DNA of 13,015 nucleotides from Cryomorphaceae bacterium. Lineage in GTDB: Bacteria; Bacteroidota; Bacteroidia; Flavobacteriales_G; Salibacteraceae. Of this stretch, positions 1-6,859 are shown piece by piece. The stretch is taken from NCBI GenBank assembly GCA_003564735.1, contig PXEK01000275.1, positions 1 through 13,015 of the forward strand. Direction: 5' to 3'. A program made the position numbers and the translations under genes. The notes under the pieces were generated by a model. It saw only the letters and a list, made by a program, of their open reading frames with translations. It was not told where the DNA came from and searched no databases. Numbering within the stretch: the first letter of the stretch is position 1; the number at the start of each line of letters is the position of its first letter.

Positions 1-257
1 CCGGCTTTTATTGTTTCTTGAACCGCTTGAGCGTGACGCTCATAAACTTCTCTAATACCGCGTATATGTTTGGCGAACGGAGTAGTGATTTCTTCAAACA
101 GAAGTTGATTATTGTCTTTTACTTTTTTGAGCGAATACTTTTTGAAGTAATCGCTTCCCTTATTTAGCGATGCGGTTTTTACGGCCTCGATTCCAATGCT
201 CGAACCGCGAGTGCCTGCGCCAATTTCAGAGTTTGTATTGATCAGTTGAATGCTCAT
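1..257 (-). CDS. Arginase-family ureohydrolase, N-terminal part (cut by window edge)
   Basis: The first 85 codons of a minus-strand gene start at the ATG at 257-255 and run off the left edge. The translation begins MSIQLINTNSEIGAGTRGSS and continues with IGIEAVKTASLNKGSDYFKK. The 'SE-GAGTRG-S-GI-A-K-A' pattern is the usual opening of Bacteroidota arginase-like proteins, which hydrolyse arginine or a related guanidino compound to urea and an amine or amino acid in the cytoplasm. The Mn-binding histidine and aspartate motifs of the family lie later in the protein, outside the window, so the substrate (arginine, agmatine or formimidoglutamate) cannot be decided. There is no signal peptide. It lies 90 bases downstream of the apbE-like gene on the same strand, and a possible promoter lies in and near that gap. 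The family call rests only on N-terminal resemblance. Confidence 0.75.
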   Translation of the reverse strand, partial: MSIQLINTNSEIGAGTRGSSIGIEAVKTASLNKGSDYFKKYSLKKVKDNNQLLFEEITTPFAKHIRGIREVYERHAQAVQETIKA

Positions 258-323
258 ATAAATCGGTTATCTTGTTAATGCAATAGTGATTAATTCCACT
301 GTGAGGATGTGTAAAGTCGTTAC

Positions 324-351
324 CAAATAAATCATTCACACCTGTCGTCAA
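324..351 (-). promoter_or_regulatory. Possible Bacteroidota-type promoter for the arginase-like gene
   Basis: On the minus strand, TTGAC (its TTG at 351-349) is followed after 17 bases by TTTATTTG (331-324). The second element matches the Bacteroidota -7 consensus TAnnTTTG at all but one position. It sits about 67 bases upstream of the start codon at 257, and its -33 part overlaps the stop codon of the apbE-like gene. This is inference from consensus only; an AT-rich gap can give such matches by chance. Confidence 0.3.
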
Positions 352-1454
352 TCCACGTTCTGAATCAAGTCGGTTAGTCCTTCGCTGTGCCAAGTTTTGA
401 ACTCACCGTCTTCATCGTAAATTAAAAACGCTTCCAGACCCAAGTCGGGGTTTTCTTTCAGGAATTGTTGAGTCTTTTCTGTTCCCATCACCAAAAAGGC
501 GGTTCCGTAGGCGTCGGCATCAATGCACAGGTCGCTTACCACCGTTACACTAATGAGGTTATGCCTCACGGGAAAGCCCGTTTTGGGATCGATGGTGTGT
601 GAGAATTTCTCACCGTTTTGTTCGATGTACTTTCTGTATGAACCACTGGTGGCCACGGCTTTATTGTCGAGTTTGAGTGCAATTTGCAACTGTCTTTCCT
701 CCTCTTTAGAAACGGGTTTGTCAATTCCGATTACCCATGATTCGCCGTCGGGCTTTTGACCACCGGTTATAATTTCACCGCCCAGCTCAATCATAAAGTC
801 TTGAATATCGTTTTCCAAAAACAAATTTCGTATTTCGTCAACGCTAAATCCTTGTGCTATTCCATTGAAGTCTAGTTGGATTTGGGGTTCTGACCGATAA
901 AATAATCGAACCGGGCCGGGGGAATCTGATGAATCGTACTGTGTGAGTCTGATACGGTCAAATTCAAACCCTACCAATCGTCGTTTGTCCTCCACCTGCT
1001 CATTGTCAACGCCCTCAAAATCATCCACCCCAAAGCCGTATAAATTCACAATGGGGCCCACCGTGGGGTCAAAAGCGCCCTCGGTTTGGACATATACCTC
1101 ACGCGCTTTTTTGAAATTTTGAGTCACATAGTTATGCGTGTCGTGAATAACCACGGCTTGAGTATCTTGCGTGTTCATTTTACTCAAAAGAGAAGTGGGT
1201 ACCCAACTCGAAAGCGAGTTATCGATTTGGTGTAACAAACGATCTACTTCGGGCTTCATATTTACCTCACGATCTGTAAAGTATGTTATATAGTAAGTGG
1301 TTCCCTGCGCATTGCCGTTGATTTTGTACTGTCGCAATTCTCCGTCACCGGGTTGTTGGTCAGAACCACCGACAGTCTCACCACCCTCACCGCAAGATTG
1401 CAATATCAAGGCCTGCACGCCGATTATAAGCAGTAAAAAAGCAAATTTATTCAT
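348..1454 (-). CDS. apbE: ApbE-family FAD:protein FMN transferase, lipoprotein
   Basis: The 368-residue protein has the ApbE family layout and would covalently attach FMN from FAD to a threonine of a target flavoprotein outside the cytoplasmic membrane. The start is a hydrophobic signal ending in the lipobox LQSC (Cys21), so a lipid anchor is expected. Visible family motifs are FDPTVGPIVNLYGFG (about 128-142), LDFNGIAQGFSVD (194-206, usually LGGIAKGYAVD), ELGGEI (223-228), ATSGSYRKY (268-276), SHTIDPKTGFPV (285-296) and the metal-site segment DADAYGTAFLVMG (312-324). All expected blocks are present and the length is normal, so it looks functional. The replacement of the usual GG by FN in the '-GGIAKG-' block is a mild departure. 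A GGAG Shine-Dalgarno-like sequence sits 3 bases upstream of the ATG at 1454. No Nqr or Rnf operon, its usual partner, is next to it, so the flavinylated target must be encoded elsewhere. Confidence 0.93.
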   Translation of the reverse strand: MNKFAFLLLIIGVQALILQSCGEGGETVGGSDQQPGDGELRQYKINGNAQGTTYYITYFTDREVNMKPEVDRLLHQIDNSLSSWVPTSLLSKMNTQDTQAVVIHDTHNYVTQNFKKAREVYVQTEGAFDPTVGPIVNLYGFGVDDFEGVDNEQVEDKRRLVGFEFDRIRLTQYDSSDSPGPVRLFYRSEPQIQLDFNGIAQGFSVDEIRNLFLENDIQDFMIELGGEIITGGQKPDGESWVIGIDKPVSKEEERQLQIALKLDNKAVATSGSYRKYIEQNGEKFSHTIDPKTGFPVRHNLISVTVVSDLCIDADAYGTAFLVMGTEKTQQFLKENPDLGLEAFLIYDEDGEFKTWHSEGLTDLIQNVD

Positions 1455-1471
1455 AGCTCCAAAATTTTTTG

Positions 1472-1479
1472 CAAAGATG
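1472..1479 (-). promoter_or_regulatory. Possible -7 element upstream of apbE-like gene
   Basis: CATCTTTG on the minus strand matches TAnnTTTG at 7 of 8 positions and ends 17 bases before the ATG at 1454. I see no TTG at the expected -33 spacing, so this is a weak call. Confidence 0.25.
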
Positions 1480-1699
1480 CGAATTTAGAGCGTTTGAGGC
1501 TGCTTTTTTCACGTCAATTATATGTCGGGGAAAGAGGTACTCAAGCTATGCGCGAAGCTTTCTCAAGAAAATAGTAATTACATTTGAAGAGAGGTTGGCG
1601 CCACGCACCTTGCCCTGTTTTTTCATTTTGAACAAGGTTACCTTCTAGTATTGTAAGTATGAAGGAAATCGATTGGAGCTTTTAAACCGAGAAGTACTC

Positions 1700-1912
1700 T
1701 TAATCCTCATTCCAACACTCGCATGCATTGGTATGATTTGAAGGCGAACCGTGATAAAAGCCTTCGGCTTCACAGCACTGTCGACACTCTGCCATGCGTT
1801 CGATGTCTTTACATTGGTCAATGATAACAAACTTATCATCTTCGCTGCTGCAAGATAAGGTGAAAAAGGCGGTGACTGTCAACAGGATAATAGAACAAAG
1901 TGATTTAATCAT
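1700..1912 (-). CDS. Small Cys-patterned lipoprotein (copy 1 of a paralogous pair)
   Basis: This is a 70-residue protein that I cannot assign to a named family. It begins with a Lys-containing n-region and a hydrophobic stretch ending in LSCS, a good lipobox (Cys21), so it is expected to be a lipoprotein of the periplasm or outer membrane. The mature part is only about 50 residues and is acidic. It contains six further cysteines spaced C-x8-C-x2-C-C-x16-C-x-C. The sequence FVIIDQCKDIE, the CC-x-x-EG segment and the H-x-x-AC segment are shared with the second copy 290 bases upstream (2203-2412), including identical spacing, which supports real coding in both. Even cysteine number and export suggest three disulfides, or metal binding; this is inference. 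It ends with a TAA at 1702-1700. A perfect TAnnTTTG element precedes it, suggesting its own promoter. Confidence 0.85.
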   Translation of the reverse strand: MIKSLCSIILLTVTAFFTLSCSSEDDKFVIIDQCKDIERMAECRQCCEAEGFYHGSPSNHTNACECWNED

Positions 1913-1939
1913 ATGCTTTAATAGTTTTAGTTATTTGTG

Positions 1940-1947
1940 CAAATATA
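1940..1947 (-). promoter_or_regulatory. Promoter -7 element for small lipoprotein copy 1
   Basis: TATATTTG on the minus strand is a perfect match to the Bacteroidota -7 consensus TAnnTTTG. It lies 27 bases upstream of the ATG at 1912, which would give a short leader. No convincing TTG occurs at the -33 position. Confidence 0.5.
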
Positions 1948-2202
1948 ATGAATTTACTTAAGTGGCAGAGTTGATTTTACCCTTGAAGACTGTGAAGACG
2001 AGTTTTAATCACCGTAAGTCAATAGGGTAGGGATGAGAAATAATTTGATTGGAATCATCTGAAAATTAAATTCTTTAAAGCGAATTAAGCGTAGTGTAAT
2101 CCTTTATTTTGTTTTTCAGTTTCACTGTTCAGAGTTGAAATCTATGAACAAATGTATAAGTGACTCCCGGGTAAATATTAGTAGAGTTTTGTACTTACTT
2201 TT
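1948..2202. other. Intergenic stretch between the two small lipoproteins
   Basis: This is AT-rich with no supportable ORF. It contains one more perfect TAnnTTTG match on the minus strand (TACATTTG, 2156-2149). That match is 237 bases from the next start codon and has no -33 partner, so I do not call it a promoter. No clear terminator hairpin with a T run was found downstream of copy 2. Confidence 0.4.
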
Positions 2203-2412
2203 TTAGATTTTAATCCGGCACCGGCATGCATCGACGTGGGCTGCATATTCGCCGGCATCATAACCCTCCGTTTTGCAGCAGTTGCGACAGTCTGATTGTG
2301 ATTTTATATCACGGCATTGGTCAATAACCTCAAACTCGTTCTCTCTATCACAGGAGTTTAAAACGATAAATGCCGATGTTAGGAACATTGTGGTAAAAAA
2401 TAGATTTCTCAT
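2203..2412 (-). CDS. Small Cys-patterned lipoprotein (copy 2 of a paralogous pair)
   Basis: This 69-residue protein is not recognised as a named family. A signal sequence ends in the lipobox LNSC (Cys21), followed by an acidic mature part of about 48 residues. Six downstream cysteines follow the same C-x8-C-x2-C-C-x16-C-x-C pattern as the protein at 1700-1912. Conserved non-Cys residues include E/K-F-x-V/I-IDQC, DI, the EG after the CC pair, and H-x-x-AC. Over the mature part the two proteins are clearly homologous but well diverged, whereas the signal peptides are less alike. This is what is expected of an old duplication under selection for the Cys scaffold. The start ATG is at 2412-2410. 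It lies 142 bases downstream of the DUF389 gene on the same strand. No strong -7 element was found in that gap, so it may be read through from upstream. Confidence 0.85.
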   Translation of the reverse strand: MRNLFFTTMFLTSAFIVLNSCDRENEFEVIDQCRDIKSQSDCRNCCKTEGYDAGEYAAHVDACRCRIKI

Positions 2413-2554
2413 TGTGTTGATTCATTTACGGTATTATGTATAAAACAGTTAGAACTTTAAGTTTAACCAAATGGGTTTGAATTTTAAAAAAATCGAAATT
2501 CAATATGCTGTACCCTTGTATAAGCTTAGCACATGCCATGAAAAAAGAGGGAAA

Positions 2555-4435
2555 TCACCTTCTGATAGCCGTTACCACTTCCAATTCAATTTCTTTTCCT
2601 AATCGTTCTTCAAACACCTGTTTTATGCCGTCTATCTCACCTTCAGTAATGTTACGATCTGATACTATGCGTAGTGAGACCACCGTGGGGGACCCCACCC
2701 GAATATTAAGATCCCTAATTTTGTGGTTCTCTATTTCTACTCGTTCTAAGCTTCGGGTGATCATCGCTTCGCGGTACATTTTACTGAATCCGAAACTGAG
2801 CGGTACACTGATGGGAACGAGCATTATGAGTGTAATAATGAGTCCTTTACGTGCTATTTTGAATGGAGCAAAGCCAAGTAATATAAAGGTGAGTCCGGCA
2901 GAAATAAAAATACCCGTTAAGTTGGTAAGGTACAGAATAAATCCGCCAAAGAAAATAGAGAAGTCGAACCAACCTATTCCCACACCCGCAACGGCGAGCG
3001 GCGGCACTAATGCTACCGCAATGGCGATTCCCGCTAAAGATTTGGCCAATTCTTCACGAGCGTGCGTGTAGGCTGCGGCAATACCGCTGATAAATGCAAC
3101 ACCTAAGTCGAGGAGCGTGGGCGCCGTTCGTGCTTCAATTTCCGGCGTGGGTATTTTAATGGGAATAATGAGCGCAAAAAAGGCGGTGGCCAAAAGCGCT
3201 AATACCGTTCCAAACAAAAGGGTTTTTGAGCTTTTGAACAGCAGCTCGGTATCTTGCCGAACCAAGGCCATGGAAATAGAGACAATAGGTGCTATGAGTG
3301 GCGCTAAAATCATCGCTCCAATAACCACAGGTGTACTGTTGGCATATAGTCCGAAGGTCGCCAAAAGGGTGGAAAGGGTCATCATAATAAGGTAGCTGTT
3401 TGTGGTTTGAGCGTTTTGTCTTAGAACCACAAAGAGGTCTTTAAAGTCTTCGGTTGCCGCCCGTTTGATGAGCGGTAAGCTGCGAGTAGCCAGGTAGTCG
3501 GCAGCTCTACTTTTAGGTAGCGCGTGAATTTGATACGATTTTTTTCCTGTTTTCTTGTTTTCGGGTAATTTTAGATGCCTGCCGGGTATTATTTCAATGG
3601 CGGCGGGTTGCACTTCCATTTCAATGAGTTTGGTGTTGAGTTCAATACCGTCAATCAAAAATGAGATGACTTCCTCGGTTTCAATGGTTAATTGTCGGGT
3701 TTTAACCGACCCGATAAACTTTGGTAGTTTACTTAGGTGTTCCAAACCGGGGATTAAACTGCGAAAAACAAACCCGAGCATTTCAAATACCGAGGTGGGA
3801 GATAATATGAGCGCATTGAGAAAGCCATCATTGATAAAAGTGTTACCTTCCAGCTTTTTTGTGAGTAAAAGGGCATTCATTCGCTCAACTACCACAATAC
3901 CCAAGGCGGAGGTATTGATTTCCTTAAAGTCGGGATCTTTACCCGTAATTTTATACTTGTGGTGTTTTATAACGGTCAACTTCCCTATGAGACGAAAAAC
4001 GTTGATGATACGCAGCCATATGTTTCGCTCAAAACTTTCTTGAGGCATGGAGAGCGCATCACCTATAATTATCGAAGATAGTACTAGTCTGTCGTTACAA
4101 TAAAGCGCATCGGTTTTAACGGTTCTCGTGGTTTCTTGAATATGTTTGAAGGCTTTTTCGGGATCACTGTCAACACCGAATTCCTTCCGGGTTTTGGGAC
4201 CTTGAGGGTGGGGCAAAAACCCCGCGACCCAGTTTTTTTCCTGAATGCGCGGCAACACTTCAGCCACTTGTTCATCGTTCAAACATAGCAATATCACCGT
4301 TTCCTCACCCCATGCTTGCTTAGTTCCCGATTGAAATTTTACTTTATGCACCTCGTGAACGGGTAAAATTTCGTCGAGTCGCTTTAAATAGCTCTCCGGA
4401 AGATTCTCATCGTAAAGTAAGTTCTGTGTCTTCAT
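2555..4435 (-). CDS. DUF389 membrane protein (TIGR00341-like) with degenerate lipid-kinase-like N-terminal domain
   Basis: The 626-residue protein has two halves. Residues about 340-555 carry 6-8 hydrophobic segments and the DUF389 hallmarks VIGAMILAPLIAPI (371-384) and GIAAA...AIAVALVPPLAVAGVGIG (451-488). This family has no settled biochemical role. Residues about 40-290 are soluble and read like a diacylglycerol-kinase/LCB5 fold. LND-x-x-VAEVL (52-61) sits where GGDGT-x-x-E-V belongs. FLPHPQG-x-x-x-R-x-EFGV (73-88) sits where the ilPlGTaNdfArxLGi block belongs. DGFLNALILSP (203-213) and the late FLIDGIEL...AAIEIIPG (259-285) resemble the lipid-kinase accessory domain. The nucleotide-binding GGDGT and GTxND residues are missing, so activity as a kinase is unlikely; a sensing or lipid-binding role is inference. 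A short soluble C-terminal tail follows residue 555. There is no signal peptide, so it is an inner-membrane protein. It starts 112 bases after the T9SS operon. Confidence 0.88.
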   Translation of the reverse strand: MKTQNLLYDENLPESYLKRLDEILPVHEVHKVKFQSGTKQAWGEETVILLCLNDEQVAEVLPRIQEKNWVAGFLPHPQGPKTRKEFGVDSDPEKAFKHIQETTRTVKTDALYCNDRLVLSSIIIGDALSMPQESFERNIWLRIINVFRLIGKLTVIKHHKYKITGKDPDFKEINTSALGIVVVERMNALLLTKKLEGNTFINDGFLNALILSPTSVFEMLGFVFRSLIPGLEHLSKLPKFIGSVKTRQLTIETEEVISFLIDGIELNTKLIEMEVQPAAIEIIPGRHLKLPENKKTGKKSYQIHALPKSRAADYLATRSLPLIKRAATEDFKDLFVVLRQNAQTTNSYLIMMTLSTLLATFGLYANSTPVVIGAMILAPLIAPIVSISMALVRQDTELLFKSSKTLLFGTVLALLATAFFALIIPIKIPTPEIEARTAPTLLDLGVAFISGIAAAYTHAREELAKSLAGIAIAVALVPPLAVAGVGIGWFDFSIFFGGFILYLTNLTGIFISAGLTFILLGFAPFKIARKGLIITLIMLVPISVPLSFGFSKMYREAMITRSLERVEIENHKIRDLNIRVGSPTVVSLRIVSDRNITEGEIDGIKQVFEERLGKEIELEVVTAIRR

Positions 4436-4547
4436 TTGGCCGCTAAAGTAATGGTTTTTGAAAAACCGGCTTTTTTTAATTCGGAAAAGTGCGGATAAAA
4501 TTACAGGGGGATTCTAAATCAAAAATTGAATATGCTCGTTGCGCTAA

Positions 4548-6857
4548 TTAATCTATTATGAAGTACAAAATCTGTGTTATACCTTCTGTTGTTTCAAGTC
4601 TTACTTTAATGTTTTTTCTCGGTTCTGTATCTATTGAAAACAACAGCCTTGCCGATTCACCGGGAGCTGTTTTCACCTCGGGATTCGTCAATGTGATTCC
4701 TTCGGGCAGTTCGTCGATAAGCCACTCTAAAGTTGAATTACCTACATTGATAAAAGAAAAACTCACTTCGCGACTTCCTTTTTTGACGTATTTTACATGA
4801 CCATCAAAAGCGGGTATGCCCGAAGATGAGCCTTTGCGCTGAACCCAAACTTTGTCAATTTCCACCCTACGACTTTTTGCCGCAGCGGTAGAATATACCG
4901 ATGCTTTTAAGTTTGTTCTATCGTCACTCACTTCATCTCGTTGTGATTCATACTCCCCTACGGCCGTGGTTATAAAAGTCAAATTACCTTCTTTTTTTGC
5001 CCTCTGCAAAGTCGGTCGTTGCATGATGGTATTCTCAATACTGTTGATTCGGCGTTTACTCAAGTTTTCGTTGTATCGAGATGCCGCTAAAGGGGAGGAG
5101 AATCCGCGTATAAATACGAAAACCTTTTCTTCCTTCTCGAGCGTTTCCTCGATTATGTCCAATATTTCTTTGAGGATTTGATTGCTGTTTTGAACGTACG
5201 GTTTATAGAAATCTTCTTTAAAACGCGGGTTATTCTCAGTGTATTCCGCGAGTTGTTCCGTGAACAAACCTCTCACGTCAAAATAGGTTTTGTTTGTTGT
5301 GGTGGCATAGGTTCGCGCATCGGGCCGGTCATTGGGAAAGTAAAAGGTTGCCCGAGGTAAATCCAACGTGAAAACAGGTTTCTCAGTCGATACAAGGGGA
5401 GTGGTGTCGGCTTCATCGGTAGTGGTTTCAGTGACGAGGCCAGGGGTATCCGTTAGTGTAAGAGCCGTATCTTGTTGGGTGAGCGTGGCAACTTCAACAG
5501 GCTCGGGCGCGGTATCGGGCAGCATTTGCACCGGAACGGAGTCTATAGTTACCGAGTACATGTTGTTGCAACAACTTTCCCCTTTAACGGCGTAGCCTCC
5601 CTCGCGATTCGATACAAAGTAAGCGACATTATACGTGCGTGTCGGACCGTAATACAGGTCGTTTGCGGCACTGTTTACGGGCTTTTGCAAATTTACGGGT
5701 GTTTTAAACTGCGGCGGTTTTCCTTCACTTTTAAACACATCATAACCGCCGAAACCGTCGTGCCAATCAGATGAGAAATAAAGTGCCCGTTCGGTGGTGT
5801 CGTAATGCGGCGTTACCTCGTTACCCTTATCGTTTACGATGCGCAGGTTTCGGGGTCGCATAAACTTATCTCGCCTGTATTGGGAGTACCAAATATCCAT
5901 ATTTCCTCTCCCGCGTGCTCGGTCTGAGGCAAAGAACAGATAAATCTCCCCGTCTATTTTCACGGCGTGCGGCTGTGTGGTGGTATATCCTGACTGATTT
6001 ATCGCGTCTAAATACTCAAATTCGGTAGGCTTTCCCGTTTCATCCAAAAATGACCAATACACGCTGCACAGCGGGTCACAAGCAGTTAAAAACGCCATGC
6101 CCAACTCCTCATCGGCAAAGTACCCTGCCATGTGTTTTCCCTCAAAATTTAAATCGGAAGGGACGTCAATGTGCAATTCATTTTGGTCAGACCCCTCCAC
6201 CGTTTGCGCGGTATTCCGCCGTAAATCCGTTGCCCGATAGTTTCGAGCAAAAGCCTCTCGCTTGGCGTCTTTTCCCGATAGTTTCATTCCGCTCGCGTTG
6301 GTAAACCTCAAGGAGGCGAAGTGAAGTACGGAATCCGGGGTTAACCACGGACTAAGTTCTGAATCTACCGAGTTTAAAGGTTGCGGCAGCAGAGATAGTT
6401 CCTTGTCTTCACTTGTATTTTCGTGTTTCGCGGCCCAAAGGCAACTCTCTGTTTCTCTTTGAGCCTTTTTGGTGAGGTAGGGGTCTTCATACTTATACAC
6501 CGATGCATACTTGTCAAAGTGGTCTTGCGCTTCCAAATAGCGTTCGTTGTGTTTGAGCATTAACGCGTAGTAGAACAGCGCTTTAGGGTATTGTTCATCC
6601 TTATCTTTCTTGAACAGTGATTCATAGGCGGTAAGTGCACGACGGTAATCGTTGTATCGGCGGTATGATTCGGCCATCTTCCAGTGAATTTCCAAGTACT
6701 CACTGTCTTGCGCCAGTCCTTTAGAGTAATAATGAGCAGCGCCGTAATAATCTTTTTCGTCCCACGCTTCATCCCCGTAACGTTTCCATTCGTCGGGGTT
6801 CTGACCAAAAACACAACCTGCAGCTAATAAAAACAAAAGAAGTATAGGTTTTTTCAT
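4548..6857 (-). CDS. PorE-like TPR / PD40 propeller / OmpA-like protein with DUF1573-like tail
   Basis: This 769-residue exported protein is the third gene of the T9SS-type operon. Residues 1-19 form a signal sequence. LAAGC (11-15) is an acceptable lipobox and VFG-QN (16-20) an acceptable signal-peptidase I site, so lipid anchoring is undecided. Residues about 22-145 are TPR-like helices. Residues about 165-435 are PD40/WD40-like blades (FFASDRARGRGNMDIW, YFSSDWHDGFGGYDVF, YFVSNREGGYAVKGESCCNNMYSV). Residues about 440-495 are a Thr/Asp/Pro-rich linker. Residues about 500-675 are an OmpA-like domain (TFYFPNDRPD; RGFSSPLAASRYNENLSKRR; KSRRVEI). The usual GHTD-x-x-G is GFSSPLA, so the canonical Asp that contacts diaminopimelate is absent while N, LS and R remain. 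Residues 685-769 resemble a DUF1573/Ig-like sandwich (SFINVGNSTLEW; APGESARLLFS). The TPR-PD40-OmpA order is that of PorE, which links the T9SS to peptidoglycan. It starts 2 bases after the porP/sprF-like stop codon, so translation is probably coupled. Confidence 0.88.
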   Translation of the reverse strand: MKKPILLLFLLAAGCVFGQNPDEWKRYGDEAWDEKDYYGAAHYYSKGLAQDSEYLEIHWKMAESYRRYNDYRRALTAYESLFKKDKDEQYPKALFYYALMLKHNERYLEAQDHFDKYASVYKYEDPYLTKKAQRETESCLWAAKHENTSEDKELSLLPQPLNSVDSELSPWLTPDSVLHFASLRFTNASGMKLSGKDAKREAFARNYRATDLRRNTAQTVEGSDQNELHIDVPSDLNFEGKHMAGYFADEELGMAFLTACDPLCSVYWSFLDETGKPTEFEYLDAINQSGYTTTQPHAVKIDGEIYLFFASDRARGRGNMDIWYSQYRRDKFMRPRNLRIVNDKGNEVTPHYDTTERALYFSSDWHDGFGGYDVFKSEGKPPQFKTPVNLQKPVNSAANDLYYGPTRTYNVAYFVSNREGGYAVKGESCCNNMYSVTIDSVPVQMLPDTAPEPVEVATLTQQDTALTLTDTPGLVTETTTDEADTTPLVSTEKPVFTLDLPRATFYFPNDRPDARTYATTTNKTYFDVRGLFTEQLAEYTENNPRFKEDFYKPYVQNSNQILKEILDIIEETLEKEEKVFVFIRGFSSPLAASRYNENLSKRRINSIENTIMQRPTLQRAKKEGNLTFITTAVGEYESQRDEVSDDRTNLKASVYSTAAAKSRRVEIDKVWVQRKGSSSGIPAFDGHVKYVKKGSREVSFSFINVGNSTLEWLIDELPEGITLTNPEVKTAPGESARLLFSIDTEPRKNIKVRLETTEGITQILYFIID

Positions 6858-6859
6858 GG

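Noticed and set aside
1546..1626. Minus-strand frame of 26 codons starting MKKQGKVRGANL
   Set aside because: It is too short, has no paralogue in the window, no clear ribosome site and no known motif; a basic micropeptide cannot be excluded but is not supported.
1645..1839. Minus-strand open frame of 64 codons overlapping small lipoprotein copy 1
   Set aside because: It is out of frame with the lipoprotein, which has a signal peptide and a paralogue; this frame has neither.
2505..3071. Plus-strand open frame of 188 codons
   Set aside because: It lies antisense to the well-supported DUF389 gene, shows no domain or signal pattern and follows from that gene's codon bias.
3555..4043. Plus-strand open frame of 162 codons
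   Set aside because: Antisense to the DUF389 gene and Ser/Leu-rich without recognisable motifs.
4453..4467. Perfect inverted repeat GGTTTTT-g-AAAAACC as a terminator after the T9SS operon
   Set aside because: The one-base loop cannot form a normal hairpin and no T run follows on the minus strand; it is more likely a chance AT-rich palindrome.
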